A stretch of DNA of 64,000 bases from Methylocella tundrae (GTDB lineage: Bacteria > Pseudomonadota > Alphaproteobacteria > Rhizobiales > Beijerinckiaceae): NCBI RefSeq assembly GCF_038024855.1, contig NZ_CP139089.1:1116001-1180000 (forward strand), written 5' to 3'. Positions 1 through 9,279 of the stretch are shown one piece after another. A program made the translations under genes and the position numbers. Positions within the stretch are counted from its first letter, which is position 1. Every line of letters begins with the position of its first letter. The notes under the pieces were generated by a model, which saw only the letters and a list, made by a program, of their open reading frames with translations, ran no database searches and was not told the origin of the DNA.

Positions 1-2
1 TT

Positions 3-437
3 CGCCCGCGCGCCGTGCTCGACGAATGGCTCGACCGCAAGCTCGTCGAGATCGACGCCGACGGCCGCATTGTCCTCGCCGAGTCGGCCTTCGTGCCGCA
101 GGGCGGCTCGGATCAGCAGCTCTATTATTTTGGACGCAATCTGCATGATCACGTTGCGGCGGCGGTCGCCAATGTGCTCGGCGAAGGCCCACGCTTCCTG
201 GAGCGGGCGGTGCATTACGATGGATTGTCGGACGGTTTGGCCGAGAGCCTCGAGAAACGCTCCCGCGAAATCGCCGTAGCGGCCTTGCAGGAGGCTAATC
301 GCGAAGCCCATGCGGCTTGCGCGCAGGATCCCGGCGGCCGTCACCGCTGGATCATGGGGGTTTATATTTATCGCGACGAGGACGCCTCCGCCGAGGACGC
401 GCCGCAGATCGAGGCGGGGGGAGACACGGCGTCTTGA
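3..437 (+). CDS. DUF6502 family protein, 3' part only
   Basis: This open frame enters from the left edge, so the start lies outside the window; about 144 codons are visible. The visible part is soluble and mixed alpha/beta, with no membrane segment. It resembles the C-terminal half of the DUF6502 family, including a run near the left edge reading AVLDEW and a later IMGVYIYRD. The family has no established function that I know of. Its TGA stop (435-437) overlaps the TTG start of the next gene in a TTGA junction, so the two are probably made from one message. Family assignment is from memory of the sequence pattern and is moderately sure. Confidence 0.65.
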   Translation, partial: RPRAVLDEWLDRKLVEIDADGRIVLAESAFVPQGGSDQQLYYFGRNLHDHVAAAVANVLGEGPRFLERAVHYDGLSDGLAESLEKRSREIAVAALQEANREAHAACAQDPGGRHRWIMGVYIYRDEDASAEDAPQIEAGGDTAS

Positions 438-1807
438 GCGTCCCGCCTCCATTAAGCCGCAGAAGCTTTCTTGCCATTTTCGCGGCGCTGCCTGGCGTCG
501 CGGGCTGGGCGCCGCGCGGCATCGCAGGACCGCGCGATCAGGGCATTGGCGGCACCGGCGCGACCTCCGGAAACGAGGATGACGGCGATCGCGGCATCGG
601 CGGCACCGGCGTCATCGGGACGATCCGGCGCTTTGGCAGCATTATCGTCAATGATCTGCGCATCGCCTATCCGAAGGATGTGACCGTCAAAATCGACGGC
701 GAAGACGCCTCCGCGGCCGCCCTCAAGATCGGCCAGGTGGTGCGCGTCGTCGCGGTCGCGGACGACGATCATTTCTCGACGCGTCGCATCAACGTCACCA
801 GCGAGGTTGTCGGCCGCGTCGAAAAGACCGGCGCCAAAAGCCTTACGGTACTAAGCCAAACCGTGTCGATCGCCAGCCTGCCCCCCGCGCAGCGGCGGTG
901 GAGCGTCGGCGATCATGTCGCGATCAGCGGTCTGCGGCGGCCGGACGGGTCGATTGTCGCGAGCCTCATCGAGAAACGCGGGACGAGCCTCGAACAGGTC
1001 GCCGGACCCGTTGCAATCGCCGCCGACGGCTCGCCGATGGTCGGAGGCCTCAAACTCACCCGCGTCGATCCCGGCCTTATCGGTCAACGCGCGGTGTTGC
1101 GCGGGCGCTTGACCGATGGCGCCTTCAACGTCGCCCACGGCGAGAGCGAGCGCACCCTGATCGGAAGCGGCGTGTCCAAGCTTTCGATCGAAGCCTACGT
1201 GGAACGGCAAAGCAATGGATTGCGCCTCGGGTCGGGATTGCCCGTCGATGACGGCGCCATCACCGCGCTGCCTCTTAACCGGACCGTACTCGCCGTACTC
1301 GAAACCGGGGTCGGCCGTGGCGGCGAATGGCGCGTCAATTCTGTGCGCTTTGGCGGCGGCGCCGGAGAGCCCGGCCACTCAGGGCCGCCGCCAGGCAATG
1401 GCGGATCGAATGGCGGATCAAATGGCCCAAGCGGCGGCAAAGCTGGCGCGCCAAATGGCGTCGGCTCGCCCGGATCGCGGCATCTAACGCCGCTCGGCCC
1501 TCACGGGTCTTTTGAGAATCCCGGCGGGTCAACCGCGCCGGGACGCCCCGGAGCCCTCGGCGGCTTTGGGACGCGCGAAGGCGCGGGAATCGCGAACCCT
1601 GCTGGTCAAGGCGGATTTGGCCCCCCCGGCGGAGGGCCGGGCGCCGCGGGCTTCGGAGCTCCGGGCGGCTTCGGCGGCCCCACGGGCGGCCCGGCCCCCG
1701 GAGGATTTGGCGGTCCTGGCGGGGGCTTTGGCCCTAGCGGCGGCGCGGGTCCCGGCGGGGGCTTTGGCCCCGGGGGCGGCGGCGGTCCCGGGGGCGGTCG
1801 GCCTTAG
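434..1807 (+). CDS. Exported DUF5666 domain protein with glycine-rich tail
   Basis: About 457 residues. I place the start at the TTG at 434 because it overlaps the previous stop (TTGA) and puts a signal peptide directly at the N-terminus; the frame stays open upstream only as a shadow of the previous gene. The signal has a twin-arginine pattern, SRRSFLA, then a hydrophobic stretch. Two GIGGTG motifs at about residues 38-62 precede beta-rich DUF5666-like modules (about 65-300), small OB-like units of unknown function. From about residue 310 the chain is low-complexity Gly/Pro/Asn with repeated GGFGxPGG units, probably disordered. Likely periplasmic or surface-exposed. The pairing with DUF6502 is the only context clue. 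Confidence 0.75.
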   Translation: MSVPPPLSRRSFLAIFAALPGVAGWAPRGIAGPRDQGIGGTGATSGNEDDGDRGIGGTGVIGTIRRFGSIIVNDLRIAYPKDVTVKIDGEDASAAALKIGQVVRVVAVADDDHFSTRRINVTSEVVGRVEKTGAKSLTVLSQTVSIASLPPAQRRWSVGDHVAISGLRRPDGSIVASLIEKRGTSLEQVAGPVAIAADGSPMVGGLKLTRVDPGLIGQRAVLRGRLTDGAFNVAHGESERTLIGSGVSKLSIEAYVERQSNGLRLGSGLPVDDGAITALPLNRTVLAVLETGVGRGGEWRVNSVRFGGGAGEPGHSGPPPGNGGSNGGSNGPSGGKAGAPNGVGSPGSRHLTPLGPHGSFENPGGSTAPGRPGALGGFGTREGAGIANPAGQGGFGPPGGGPGAAGFGAPGGFGGPTGGPAPGGFGGPGGGFGPSGGAGPGGGFGPGGGGGPGGGRP

Positions 1808-1839
1808 AGCATCGTTCGCCCGCAAGCCAAGGGCGTCAT

Positions 1840-3474
1840 TTAAGAGGCGTCAAACATCAGTCCTTCGTCGGCGCGAAGGGTCGACGAACCGCGCGAGGCT
1901 TCGCCAGCCCGATCGCAGTTCGTTGAAATCACGATCCTCAATTCTGGCAAATCCGGCGGGATCGGCCAGACCTGCGCGGCGGCGCCTAAATTCAGCACGA
2001 CAATCGTTCGCTCGCCTTCATCGCGCCGCTCATAGGCGAGCAGATCGCCGCCGCATGGAAGGCGGCGCCACTTCCCGCGCGACAACGATCGCCTCGCGCG
2101 ACGATAACGCAAAAGCGCGCGCACGAGCGATAGGATAGAGGTTGGGTCGGCGCCAAATTCCGCGACATTGCGCCGGGGCCAGTCCGGCGTCAGGGGCAGC
2201 CAGGGCTGATCCGTCGAGAAACCGGCGAAGGGGCCTGCGTCCCATTGCATCGGCGTGCGCTCAGGGTCGCGTCCGACGCCGAGGCCCGGCTCGCGCAAGG
2301 CCCAGGGATCGCGGATTCGACTCTCGGGAATCTCGACATTTTCAATTCCGAGTTCATCGCCATAATAGAGCGTCGGCGTGCCGCGCAACGTCAAAAGCAG
2401 CATCGCCGCCACGCGCGCCTGCCGCGGCCCGACGCGCGCCGCGATGCGCGGACGATCGTGATTGCTGAGCACCCAGTTCGGCCAGGCGCCGGGCGGCAAC
2501 GCGCCCTCATAGGCTTCGATCATCTCGCCAAGCGTTGTTGCGATCCACGGCGCCTCGATGAGCTGAAAATTGAATGGCAGATGCGCACCGCCAAGGCCGT
2601 TCTCCGACGCTTCGCCGTAATAGGCGATCACCCGCTGCATCGGCAGATAGATTTCGCCGATGAGGAGACGATCGCCGAACTCCTCCAGCACTCCGCGCAT
2701 CTCGGCGATCACGCTATGGACCTCGGGCTGATCCGCCGAATGAATTTGCAGAAAGCGTTCGATTTCCGGTTGCTTCGGCGTCCATGCGTGGTTTTTCGGA
2801 TTGTCGCGCAAGGCCTCATCCTTGATGAGATGCCAGATCACGTCGACGCGAAAGCCGTCGACTCCGCGCCGCAGCCAAAACCGCAGCACGTCCTGCATGG
2901 CGGCGCGCACTTCGGGATTGCGCCAATTAAGGTCCGGCTGTTCGGGCAGGAATGCGTGGTAATAATACTGGCCGCGCGCTTCATCGAAGGTCCAGGCGGA
3001 ACCGCCGAAATTGCTGATCCAGTTGTTGGGAGGACCGCCCCCCGGCGCACCGTCGCGCCAGATGTACCAATCTGTCTTGGGCCCCTGCCCTGACCTGCTC
3101 TCCTTGAACCAGGGATGTTCGATCGAGCTATGGTTCGGCACGAAATCAAGGATGACTTTCAGCCCGCGCGCATGGGCGTCGGCGACCAGAGCGTCGAAGC
3201 TTTCGAGCGATCCGAAGATGGCGTCGACCCCGCAATAATCGGAGACGTCGTAGCCGAAATCATACATCGGAGACGGATAGAAAGGCGAAACCCAGATCGC
3301 GTCGACGCCAAGCCAGACAAGATAATCGAGCCGCCGTCTGATCCCTTCGAGATCGCCGACGCCGTCGCCATTCGAGTCCTGAAAGGAACGTGGATAGATT
3401 TGATAGATCACGCCGTCGCGCCACCAGGCTCCGGGCGTCGAAGGATTCCGGGGCGAGGTCGAAGCAGCCGTCAT
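1840..3474 (-). CDS. GH13 alpha-glucosidase / alpha-amylase family enzyme
   Basis: A 544-residue glycoside hydrolase family 13 enzyme that should cleave alpha-1,4 or alpha-1,6 glucosidic bonds in small oligosaccharides. All four GH13 regions are present: DFVPNH, GFRVDVIWH with the nucleophile Asp, LIGEIYLP with the acid/base Glu, and VLSNHDRPR. The N-terminal WWRDGVIYQIYPRSFQDS pattern is typical of oligo-1,6-glucosidases and alpha-glucosidases. No signal peptide is seen, so it is cytoplasmic. I choose the ATG at 3474 because this pattern follows shortly after it and upstream codons run into the divergent GNAT gene. It lies 13 kb from the glycogen operon but probably handles its short products. 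Exact substrate is not decided. Confidence 0.9.
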   Translation of the reverse strand: MTAASTSPRNPSTPGAWWRDGVIYQIYPRSFQDSNGDGVGDLEGIRRRLDYLVWLGVDAIWVSPFYPSPMYDFGYDVSDYCGVDAIFGSLESFDALVADAHARGLKVILDFVPNHSSIEHPWFKESRSGQGPKTDWYIWRDGAPGGGPPNNWISNFGGSAWTFDEARGQYYYHAFLPEQPDLNWRNPEVRAAMQDVLRFWLRRGVDGFRVDVIWHLIKDEALRDNPKNHAWTPKQPEIERFLQIHSADQPEVHSVIAEMRGVLEEFGDRLLIGEIYLPMQRVIAYYGEASENGLGGAHLPFNFQLIEAPWIATTLGEMIEAYEGALPPGAWPNWVLSNHDRPRIAARVGPRQARVAAMLLLTLRGTPTLYYGDELGIENVEIPESRIRDPWALREPGLGVGRDPERTPMQWDAGPFAGFSTDQPWLPLTPDWPRRNVAEFGADPTSILSLVRALLRYRRARRSLSRGKWRRLPCGGDLLAYERRDEGERTIVVLNLGAAAQVWPIPPDLPELRIVISTNCDRAGEASRGSSTLRADEGLMFDAS

Positions 3475-3532
3475 AAAATCTTCATCTCTCAATGTTCGAT
3501 AGGCGGGCAATCTTACGCCGGACGTTTTGCCC

Positions 3533-4114
3533 ATGCTCGACCAGCCGCTTCCTGTCATCGTGCGCCCATCGACCGAGCAGGACGTTCCCTTCATGGTCGA
3601 CATTTATGCCTATCATATCCAGAACGGCCTCGGCGATTACAATGCCGAGCCTTTGCATCCGGACGACATCAAGCGCCGGCGCAAGGCGATGTTGAAACGC
3701 CGTCTTCCCCACATCGTCGCCGAACTCGGCGGGGTCGTCATCGGCTACGCTTACGCCGTTCCATTTCTGAAGCGTCCGGCCTATCGCTACGCCGTCAAGC
3801 ACTCGATCTATGTGCATAAAGATCACCTTAATTCCGGCGTCGGCCGCAAATTGCTGCCGGCTTTGATCGAGGCCTGCGCCGGCGCTGGCTACCGCCAGAT
3901 GATCTGTTACGTCGACAGCGCCAACGCGCCCTCGCTGCGTCTGCACGAGGCGGCGGGCTTCGAGCGCGCCGGCCTTTTGAAATCGGTCGGCTTCAAATTC
4001 GGACGATGGACCGACACGGTCCTCCTGCAGCGACCTCTCGGATCTGGAAACACCTCGCTTCCGGGCAAGCTCGAAAACGTCTCGGACGAAGGCGGCGCGC
4101 AGACGATGCATTGA
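3533..4114 (+). CDS. GNAT N-acetyltransferase (phosphinothricin acetyltransferase-like)
   Basis: A 193-residue GNAT-fold acetyltransferase. The N-terminal VIVRPSTEQDVPFMVDIYAYH is typical of the phosphinothricin/methionine-sulfone acetyltransferase group. The acetyl-CoA loop appears as VHKDHLNSGVGRKLL (about residues 104-118), followed by a late SLRLHEAAGFERAG motif. Members acetylate amino groups of small molecules such as methionine derivatives; the real substrate here is unknown. The ATG at 3533 is used; a TTG two codons earlier is possible. It is divergent from the alpha-glucosidase, with only 58 bases between the starts, and convergent with the decarboxylase. Confidence 0.85.
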   Translation: MLDQPLPVIVRPSTEQDVPFMVDIYAYHIQNGLGDYNAEPLHPDDIKRRRKAMLKRRLPHIVAELGGVVIGYAYAVPFLKRPAYRYAVKHSIYVHKDHLNSGVGRKLLPALIEACAGAGYRQMICYVDSANAPSLRLHEAAGFERAGLLKSVGFKFGRWTDTVLLQRPLGSGNTSLPGKLENVSDEGGAQTMH

Positions 4115-4137
4115 AATCGGAGCGCCGCCAACGAGAG

Positions 4138-6492
4138 CTATTCCCGCGCCACATAGGTATAAAACCGGATCGAGCCGTCCGGCTCGATCTCGCGATAGAG
4201 CCCTTGAATCTCGGCTTCAAATCCGGGAAAGAGATTGGCGCTTCGCTCGAACATTTTGAGATAGTCGAGCATGGGCGCCGCGCGATCTCCGATGCGCTCG
4301 CCGGGGACGATCGTCGCGATGCCGGGCGGATAGACGACAAACAGCGTCGTCGCTATGCGTCCCGCAAGCTGGTCGAGCGGCAAATAATCCACCTTGTTGC
4401 GAACCATCTGGCGCACCGCATCGTGCGGAGCCATCGCCATTTCCGGCAAGTGCTCCGGCATGAACTGGGCTCGCTGCAGTTTGCTGACGCCGCAGCTTCG
4501 ATAGAACGCATGCATCTCGCCGCACAGGTCGCGCAGCCGCAGGCCTGCGTAGCGTAAAGGCCGCGCCCTGACGAATTCCGGGATGACATCGACGAGCCGC
4601 GCATTGTCGTCATGCAGTTTCTTGAAAGCGACAAGCGCGCTGAGGAGTGTCCAGGCCTTGCTGGATTCAACGCCGGGCGTCAGCAGAAAGAGCAGCGAGT
4701 TGAGATCATTCTTTTCGGGGACGATGCGATTTTCCCGCAGATATTGCGCGACGACGGGAGCCGGAACGCCATGATCCTCGTAAGCGCCCGTCGCCCGATC
4801 GAAGCCCGGCGTAAGAAGCGTCAGCTTGTTTGGGTCGGTGATCGCAAATCCTTCCGCGACATGCGTAAACCCGTGCCATCGCGCGCCGGGGCTGAACTCC
4901 CAATAGCGCGCATTTGAGGTCAGCTCGTCCGTGGGTATGTCTTCCCACGCAACCTCGCGCGGCCCCTCGCTTGCGCTTTCCGGCAGGCTGACCCGATCGG
5001 GGACAAAGGGGTCGAAGAACCATTTGCGCGCGGGATTCTTCTCTTTTTCCTCGAACTCACGCCGGACCGCGCGGATCTTCTTGCGCAGTTCGACGCCAAG
5101 CCGGATGGTGTCGTCCCAAAGGACTTCGCCCGAGCGGCCCTTCATCATCTGCGCGCCGACGTCGAGCGAGGCGAACAAAGGATAGAACGGAGAGGTCGAG
5201 GCGTAGAGCAGAAAAGATTCATTGAAGCGGCGATGGCCGACATAGCGGTCCTGGCCCTTGAGATGGCTGTCCTTCACATGGATTTGCGAGGCCTGCGAGA
5301 AGCTCGCAAGCTGTTTGTGCGTCGACTGGGTGGCGATGAGCCCCGGCGCGTCGGGACCGAGGCCGCGCAGATCCATCGCGAAGCGGCCGGCGTACAAAGG
5401 ATGGAATTTCATGAATCCCGCCCATGCCTCGTCGAACAGGATATAGTCGCAAAGATGTCCTATTTTTTCGAAGATCGTGTTGGCGTTGTAGATCGTGCCG
5501 TCATAGGTGCATTGCTCGATCACGGCGACGCGGAACGGCCGGTCCCTGCGCCAAGCCTCGCTATCCGTGACGAGCGGATTATTGCGGATTTTTTCTCGGA
5601 TGCGGGTCTCGTCCAGGGCCTCTGGATAGATCGGCCCGATGAGGCCATAAGCGTTGCGATCGGTCTCAAGATAGATCGGAACGCCGCCCGAAATGGTCAG
5701 CGCGCCGTGATGCGCGGCCTTATGATTGTTGCGGTCGAAAAGCACGAGATCGCCCTCGGTCACGAGGGCCGATAGCGCAATCTTGTTCGACGACGACGTG
5801 CCGTTCAAAACGAAATAGGTTTTCTCCGCGCCGAAGATAGCGGCGGCTTCTTTCTGCGCGCGAAGAGCCGGTCCTTCGTGAGTCAAGAGATCGCCAAGTT
5901 CGAGGACCGAATTGTCGAGATCGTCGCGAAAGATCGCCTCGCCAAGATGTTCGACAAAGATGCGCCCGATCGGGCTGCGGCTATAGAAAATCCCGCCATT
6001 GTGGCCGGGACAGGTCCACAGTTGATTGCCTTCTTCGGAATAGTCGACGAGGGCGCCGAAGAAGGGCGTCTTCAGCGTGTCCGCATATTGCTTGAGACGG
6101 CTGACAAGATTTTTGGCGATGAATTCAGGCGTCTCCTCGGCAAGAAACACATAGCCGTCGATATAATCCAGCACCTCGACTGGTATGTCTTCAAACTGTT
6201 TGCGGCGCACAAGCATGACGATCGGCATTTCAAGGCCCCGGCGGCGCATGAGATTGATCAGCGCGGCGGTCTTGCCTTCGACGCCTTTCTTGCCCCAGTC
6301 GATCACCATGCAGCCGATCGCGGCGTCGGTCTGCACGGCTATTTCGGCGTCCTCCATCCGCCTTGCGCGGACGACCTCGATGCCATGCTGTTCAATCGCG
6401 GTGATGATCTGTTGCAGCCGCAGCCCTTCGAGGTCTCTTTCGTCGAAAGCGGGAGCGCAGACAAGGAAGGTGAACCGTCTGAAGAAATCCAT
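4138..6492 (-). CDS. Orn/Lys/Arg-type PLP decarboxylase
   Basis: A 784-residue group III (fold-type I) PLP decarboxylase of the AdiA/CadA/SpeF type. Residues 1-140 form the CheY-like wing domain. The catalytic domain has the PLP-binding lysine at about K393 in STHKQLASF and the expected FDEAWAGF aspartate about 40 residues earlier. The C-terminal domain is complete. It removes CO2 from a basic amino acid, consuming a proton and giving agmatine, cadaverine or putrescine. Substrate cannot be fixed by eye; arginine or ornithine are the likeliest. Near full family length (about 715-780). No antiporter is adjacent, so a classical acid-resistance operon is not shown. Confidence 0.9.
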   Translation of the reverse strand: MDFFRRFTFLVCAPAFDERDLEGLRLQQIITAIEQHGIEVVRARRMEDAEIAVQTDAAIGCMVIDWGKKGVEGKTAALINLMRRRGLEMPIVMLVRRKQFEDIPVEVLDYIDGYVFLAEETPEFIAKNLVSRLKQYADTLKTPFFGALVDYSEEGNQLWTCPGHNGGIFYSRSPIGRIFVEHLGEAIFRDDLDNSVLELGDLLTHEGPALRAQKEAAAIFGAEKTYFVLNGTSSSNKIALSALVTEGDLVLFDRNNHKAAHHGALTISGGVPIYLETDRNAYGLIGPIYPEALDETRIREKIRNNPLVTDSEAWRRDRPFRVAVIEQCTYDGTIYNANTIFEKIGHLCDYILFDEAWAGFMKFHPLYAGRFAMDLRGLGPDAPGLIATQSTHKQLASFSQASQIHVKDSHLKGQDRYVGHRRFNESFLLYASTSPFYPLFASLDVGAQMMKGRSGEVLWDDTIRLGVELRKKIRAVRREFEEKEKNPARKWFFDPFVPDRVSLPESASEGPREVAWEDIPTDELTSNARYWEFSPGARWHGFTHVAEGFAITDPNKLTLLTPGFDRATGAYEDHGVPAPVVAQYLRENRIVPEKNDLNSLLFLLTPGVESSKAWTLLSALVAFKKLHDDNARLVDVIPEFVRARPLRYAGLRLRDLCGEMHAFYRSCGVSKLQRAQFMPEHLPEMAMAPHDAVRQMVRNKVDYLPLDQLAGRIATTLFVVYPPGIATIVPGERIGDRAAPMLDYLKMFERSANLFPGFEAEIQGLYREIEPDGSIRFYTYVARE

Positions 6493-6799
6493 GACAAAGC
6501 TCCGGCAACGGCCGCGTCGGAATCATAGGACGCGGCGCGCATTCATAGCAGAGGCCGCGCAGGCGCGCGCCGTTAAAAACGCGGTGAAAAACGTCGTGAA
6601 AACGTCATTCTTGATCACCCCAATGCTGCCGATCGCGGCAAAATTCCAGCCTCGCGCCGATAAGCGTGTTGAACATTAAGGGATTGGCGTTAGTCTATCG
6701 GCCAATTGGCGGGCAGCGGGGGTTCATTTCGCCAGCCGTCGCCTCTGGCGAAACAGCACTTACAGCCAAACTCTTTGATAAACACTGGAGCACGCGCCA
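6493..6799. promoter_or_regulatory. Divergent intergenic region with a hairpin
   Basis: These 307 bases separate the divergent decarboxylase and DUF1269 genes and should hold both promoters. I see no convincing -35/-10 pair. A perfect 9-bp inverted repeat (TTTCGCCAG at 6727-6735 and its complement at 6745-6753, 9-base loop) lies about 50 bases before the DUF1269 start and would fold in its 5' leader. Nothing coding is supported here. Confidence 0.4.
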
Positions 6800-7357
6800 A
6801 TGAATGATCTCCTCGTGATCGCTTTCTCTTCGGAGCAGAAGGCGGAAGAAGTGCGTCAAAAACTATTCGAGTTGCAGAAAGAATATCTGATCGAGCTTGG
6901 CGACGCCGTCGTCGCGGTCAAGCATGAAGATGGCAAGATCAAGCTCAACCAGATCATCAACACCACCGCCGCCGGCGCCCTTTCGGGAACATTTTGGGGG
7001 CTTCTGGTCGGAACGCTGTTCGCCCTGCCGCTGGTTGGCGCGGCGATCGGAGCCGCCTCGGGCGCGCTTGGCGGATCGCTGGCCGATTTCGGCATCAATG
7101 ATGATTTCATGAGGGAAGTCGCGGAAGCAGTGCCCCCGGGCGGCGCCGCTTTGTTCGTTCTGGTCAAGAAAATGACGACCGACAAGGTTCTGGCCGACCT
7201 TCAGGGCGTCGGCGGAACGGTTCTGCGCACATCCTTCGACAGGTCAAAGGAAGACGCCATCCGGGCGGCGCTGGCTGGGAGGCCGGCTCCGGCGCCGGTT
7301 CAAACGCCGCCCGGCGACGATCAGCCTCCTTCGGCGACCGCCCCGGTGACCGCCTGA
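6800..7357 (+). CDS. DUF1269 domain-containing membrane-associated protein
   Basis: A 185-residue protein of the DUF1269 family. It starts with LLVIAFSSEQKAEEVRQKL, a ferredoxin-like fold pattern. Residues about 55-95 form a glycine-rich hydrophobic hairpin (GALSGTFWGLLVGTLFALPL then GAAIGAASGALGG), like a glycine zipper that could enter a membrane. The segment after it (DFGINDDFMREVAEAVPPG) is the most typical DUF1269 signature. The last 30 residues are Pro/Ala-rich. Function is not established; family members are often stress-induced. It stands alone between a divergent decarboxylase and the helicase. Confidence 0.85.
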   Translation: MNDLLVIAFSSEQKAEEVRQKLFELQKEYLIELGDAVVAVKHEDGKIKLNQIINTTAAGALSGTFWGLLVGTLFALPLVGAAIGAASGALGGSLADFGINDDFMREVAEAVPPGGAALFVLVKKMTTDKVLADLQGVGGTVLRTSFDRSKEDAIRAALAGRPAPAPVQTPPGDDQPPSATAPVTA

Positions 7358-7434
7358 CGCCGCCCCCTGCGAGCGATCGTTAGCTTTACCATATCAGCGC
7401 TGGCTCAACGCCGGCGCCACCCCGCGGCGAGATT

Positions 7435-7480
7435 GAATTTGCGCGCCCGCGGAGGACAGATTGGCGCTTTGCGCAAATTC
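7435..7480 (+). promoter_or_regulatory. Inverted repeat in the leader of the helicase gene
   Basis: GAATTTGCGC at 7435-7444 is matched by its exact complement at 7471-7480 with 26 bases between. It sits about 85 bases upstream of the helicase start in a 208-base gap, so it could form a stem in the mRNA leader or be a protein-binding site. No function is shown. Confidence 0.3.
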
Positions 7481-7565
7481 GACGTATGACGCAGGATCGC
7501 CAGGGCGCAGCAGCCTTCAGGAGCCCGTGGCGACGCATTCTCTGTTTTGAAGGGTAATCGGCGAC

Positions 7566-9275
7566 TTGGCGTTTCTATCAACCATCCCGTCGCTGGCGCG
7601 CGCGCTTGCGGAGCGAAACTATGAGTCTGCGACGCCCGTTCAGACAGCGGTGCTGGAGGCCAACGCCGCGAACCGCGACCTTCTCGTCTCTGCGCAGACG
7701 GGATCAGGCAAGACCGTCGCCTACGGTCTGGCGATCGCCCCCAATCTCATCGCCGAGGCCGAAAGGCTCGGTCAAGCGGCCGAGCCGTTGGCTCTGATCA
7801 TTGCGCCGACGCGCGAGCTTGCGCTTCAGGTTCAGCGCGAGCTTGCCTGGCTCTACCAATACGCCGGCGCGCGCGTGATTTGCTGCGTTGGCGGCATGGA
7901 GCCGAGGCGCGAGCGGCGCGATCTCGCCGCGGGGGCGCATATCGTGGTCGGAACGCCGGGGCGCCTTCGCGACCATATCGAACGCGGGGCCCTCGACGTC
8001 TCGAAACTGAAGACCGTCGTCCTCGACGAAGCCGACGAAATGCTTGATCTCGGCTTTCGCGAGGACCTTGAGTTCATCCTTGAAACGACGCCGAAGGAGC
8101 GGCGCACGCTCCTGTTTTCCGCGACCTTGCCGAAGGGAATCGCGAGCCTCGCCAATCGATTTCAGCACGCTGCGACGCGCATCGAAGTCGCGAGCGGCGA
8201 GAGCGGACACGCCGATATCGAGTATCGCGCCATCCGCGTCGCGCCGAACGAGATCGAACACGCCGTCGTCAATGTGCTCCGCCTCCTCGAGGCGCCGAGC
8301 GCGCTTGTGTTCTGCAATACGAGGGAAGCCGTGCGTCACCTCCAGGCGATCCTGCTGGAACGCGGCTTCTCGGCTGTCCTGCTGTCCGGAGAACTGAGTC
8401 AGAACGAGCGCAACCACGCGCTTCAGGCTCTGCGCGACGGACGCGCGCGGGTCTGCGTCGCGACCGACGTGGCTGCGCGCGGCATTGACCTGCCGGGCCT
8501 TGCCCTCGTCATTCACGCCGAGCTTCCTCATGACGCCGAAATCCTGCAGCACCGCAGCGGACGCACGGGCCGCGCCGGGCGCAAGGGCGTCAGCGTTCTG
8601 CTCATTCCGAATTCACGCCGGCGGCGCGCGGAACAGTTAATGGCGATCGCGGGCGTTCAGCCGGTCTGGAGCGGGCCGCCATCCGCCGACGAAATTCGCA
8701 AGCTCGACCAGGAACGCCTGCTGCGCGATCCGCTGCTGACAGAGTCAAGCAGTGACGAAGATCGCGTCATGGCGCGAGCGTTGCTCGACGAACGATCCGC
8801 CGAAGATATAGCAGCGGCGCTCGTTCGCGTTTATCGCTCCCGCCTTCCGGCCCCCGAAGAGGTCCAGGACCCCGGCCAGGGCCGTGAGCCACGGGCGCCG
8901 CGCGAGGGCAAGGGATTCGAGCGCCCGTCAGGCCCGCGCTCGCGTTCACAAGGCGTCTGGTTCAGGCTCGATATTGGAGCGAAAAAAAACGCCGACCCGA
9001 AATGGCTTTTGCCCATGCTGTGCCGGCGCGGCAAAATTACGAAACAGGATATTGGCGCGATCAGAATCTTCGAGCGCGAGACAAAATTCGAGGTGTCTGA
9101 GAGCGTCGCCAAGCAGTTTCTCGCAAATGTCGGTCGTCCTGACGGCGATCCGATTCGCATTGAACTGGCTGCGGAAGGAGCGGAGAGGGCTCCCGAGAAA
9201 CCGCGCGGCGCGCGCGCCTTCGACCGGAACGCGGCGCCTGACAGGGCGCCTCGCGGCAAGCGCCCGAAGGAATAG
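7566..9275 (+). CDS. DEAD-box ATP-dependent RNA helicase (DeaD/CsdA-like)
   Basis: A 569-residue RNA helicase. The motifs appear in order: the Q-motif region (YESATPVQ), AQTGSGKT (motif I), PTREL, TPGR, DEAD, SAT, then ARGIDLPG and [10 protein letters not shown] in the second RecA domain. A DbpA-type RNA-binding domain follows at about residues 465-530 ([20 protein letters not shown]). The tail is basic and disordered. It should unwind structured RNA during ribosome assembly or mRNA decay, perhaps in the cold. The TTG at 7566 is chosen because an AAGGG lies 10 bases upstream and the protein begins directly with the conserved N-terminus. The YaiI-family gene follows after four bases. Confidence 0.92.
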   Translation: MAFLSTIPSLARALAERNYESATPVQTAVLEANAANRDLLVSAQTGSGKTVAYGLAIAPNLIAEAERLGQAAEPLALIIAPTRELALQVQRELAWLYQYAGARVICCVGGMEPRRERRDLAAGAHIVVGTPGRLRDHIERGALDVSKLKTVVLDEADEMLDLGFREDLEFILETTPKERRTLLFSATLPKGIASLANRFQHAATRIEVASGESGHADIEYRAIRVAPNEIEHAVVNVLRLLEAPSALVFCNTREAVRHLQAILLERGFSAVLLSGELSQNERNHALQALRDGRARVCVATDVAARGIDLPGLALVIHAELPHDAEILQHRSGRTGRAGRKGVSVLLIPNSRRRRAEQLMAIAGVQPVWSGPPSADEIRKLDQERLLRDPLLTESSSDEDRVMARALLDERSAEDIAAALVRVYRSRLPAPEEVQDPGQGREPRAPREGKGFERPSGPRSRSQGVWFRLDIGAKKNADPKWLLPMLCRRGKITKQDIGAIRIFERETKFEVSESVAKQFLANVGRPDGDPIRIELAAEGAERAPEKPRGARAFDRNAAPDRAPRGKRPKE

Positions 9276-9279
9276 ACCG

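Noticed and set aside
1360..1804. GC-rich tandem-like DNA
   Set aside because: It is in-frame coding for the glycine-rich tail of the DUF5666 protein, not an independent repeat array.
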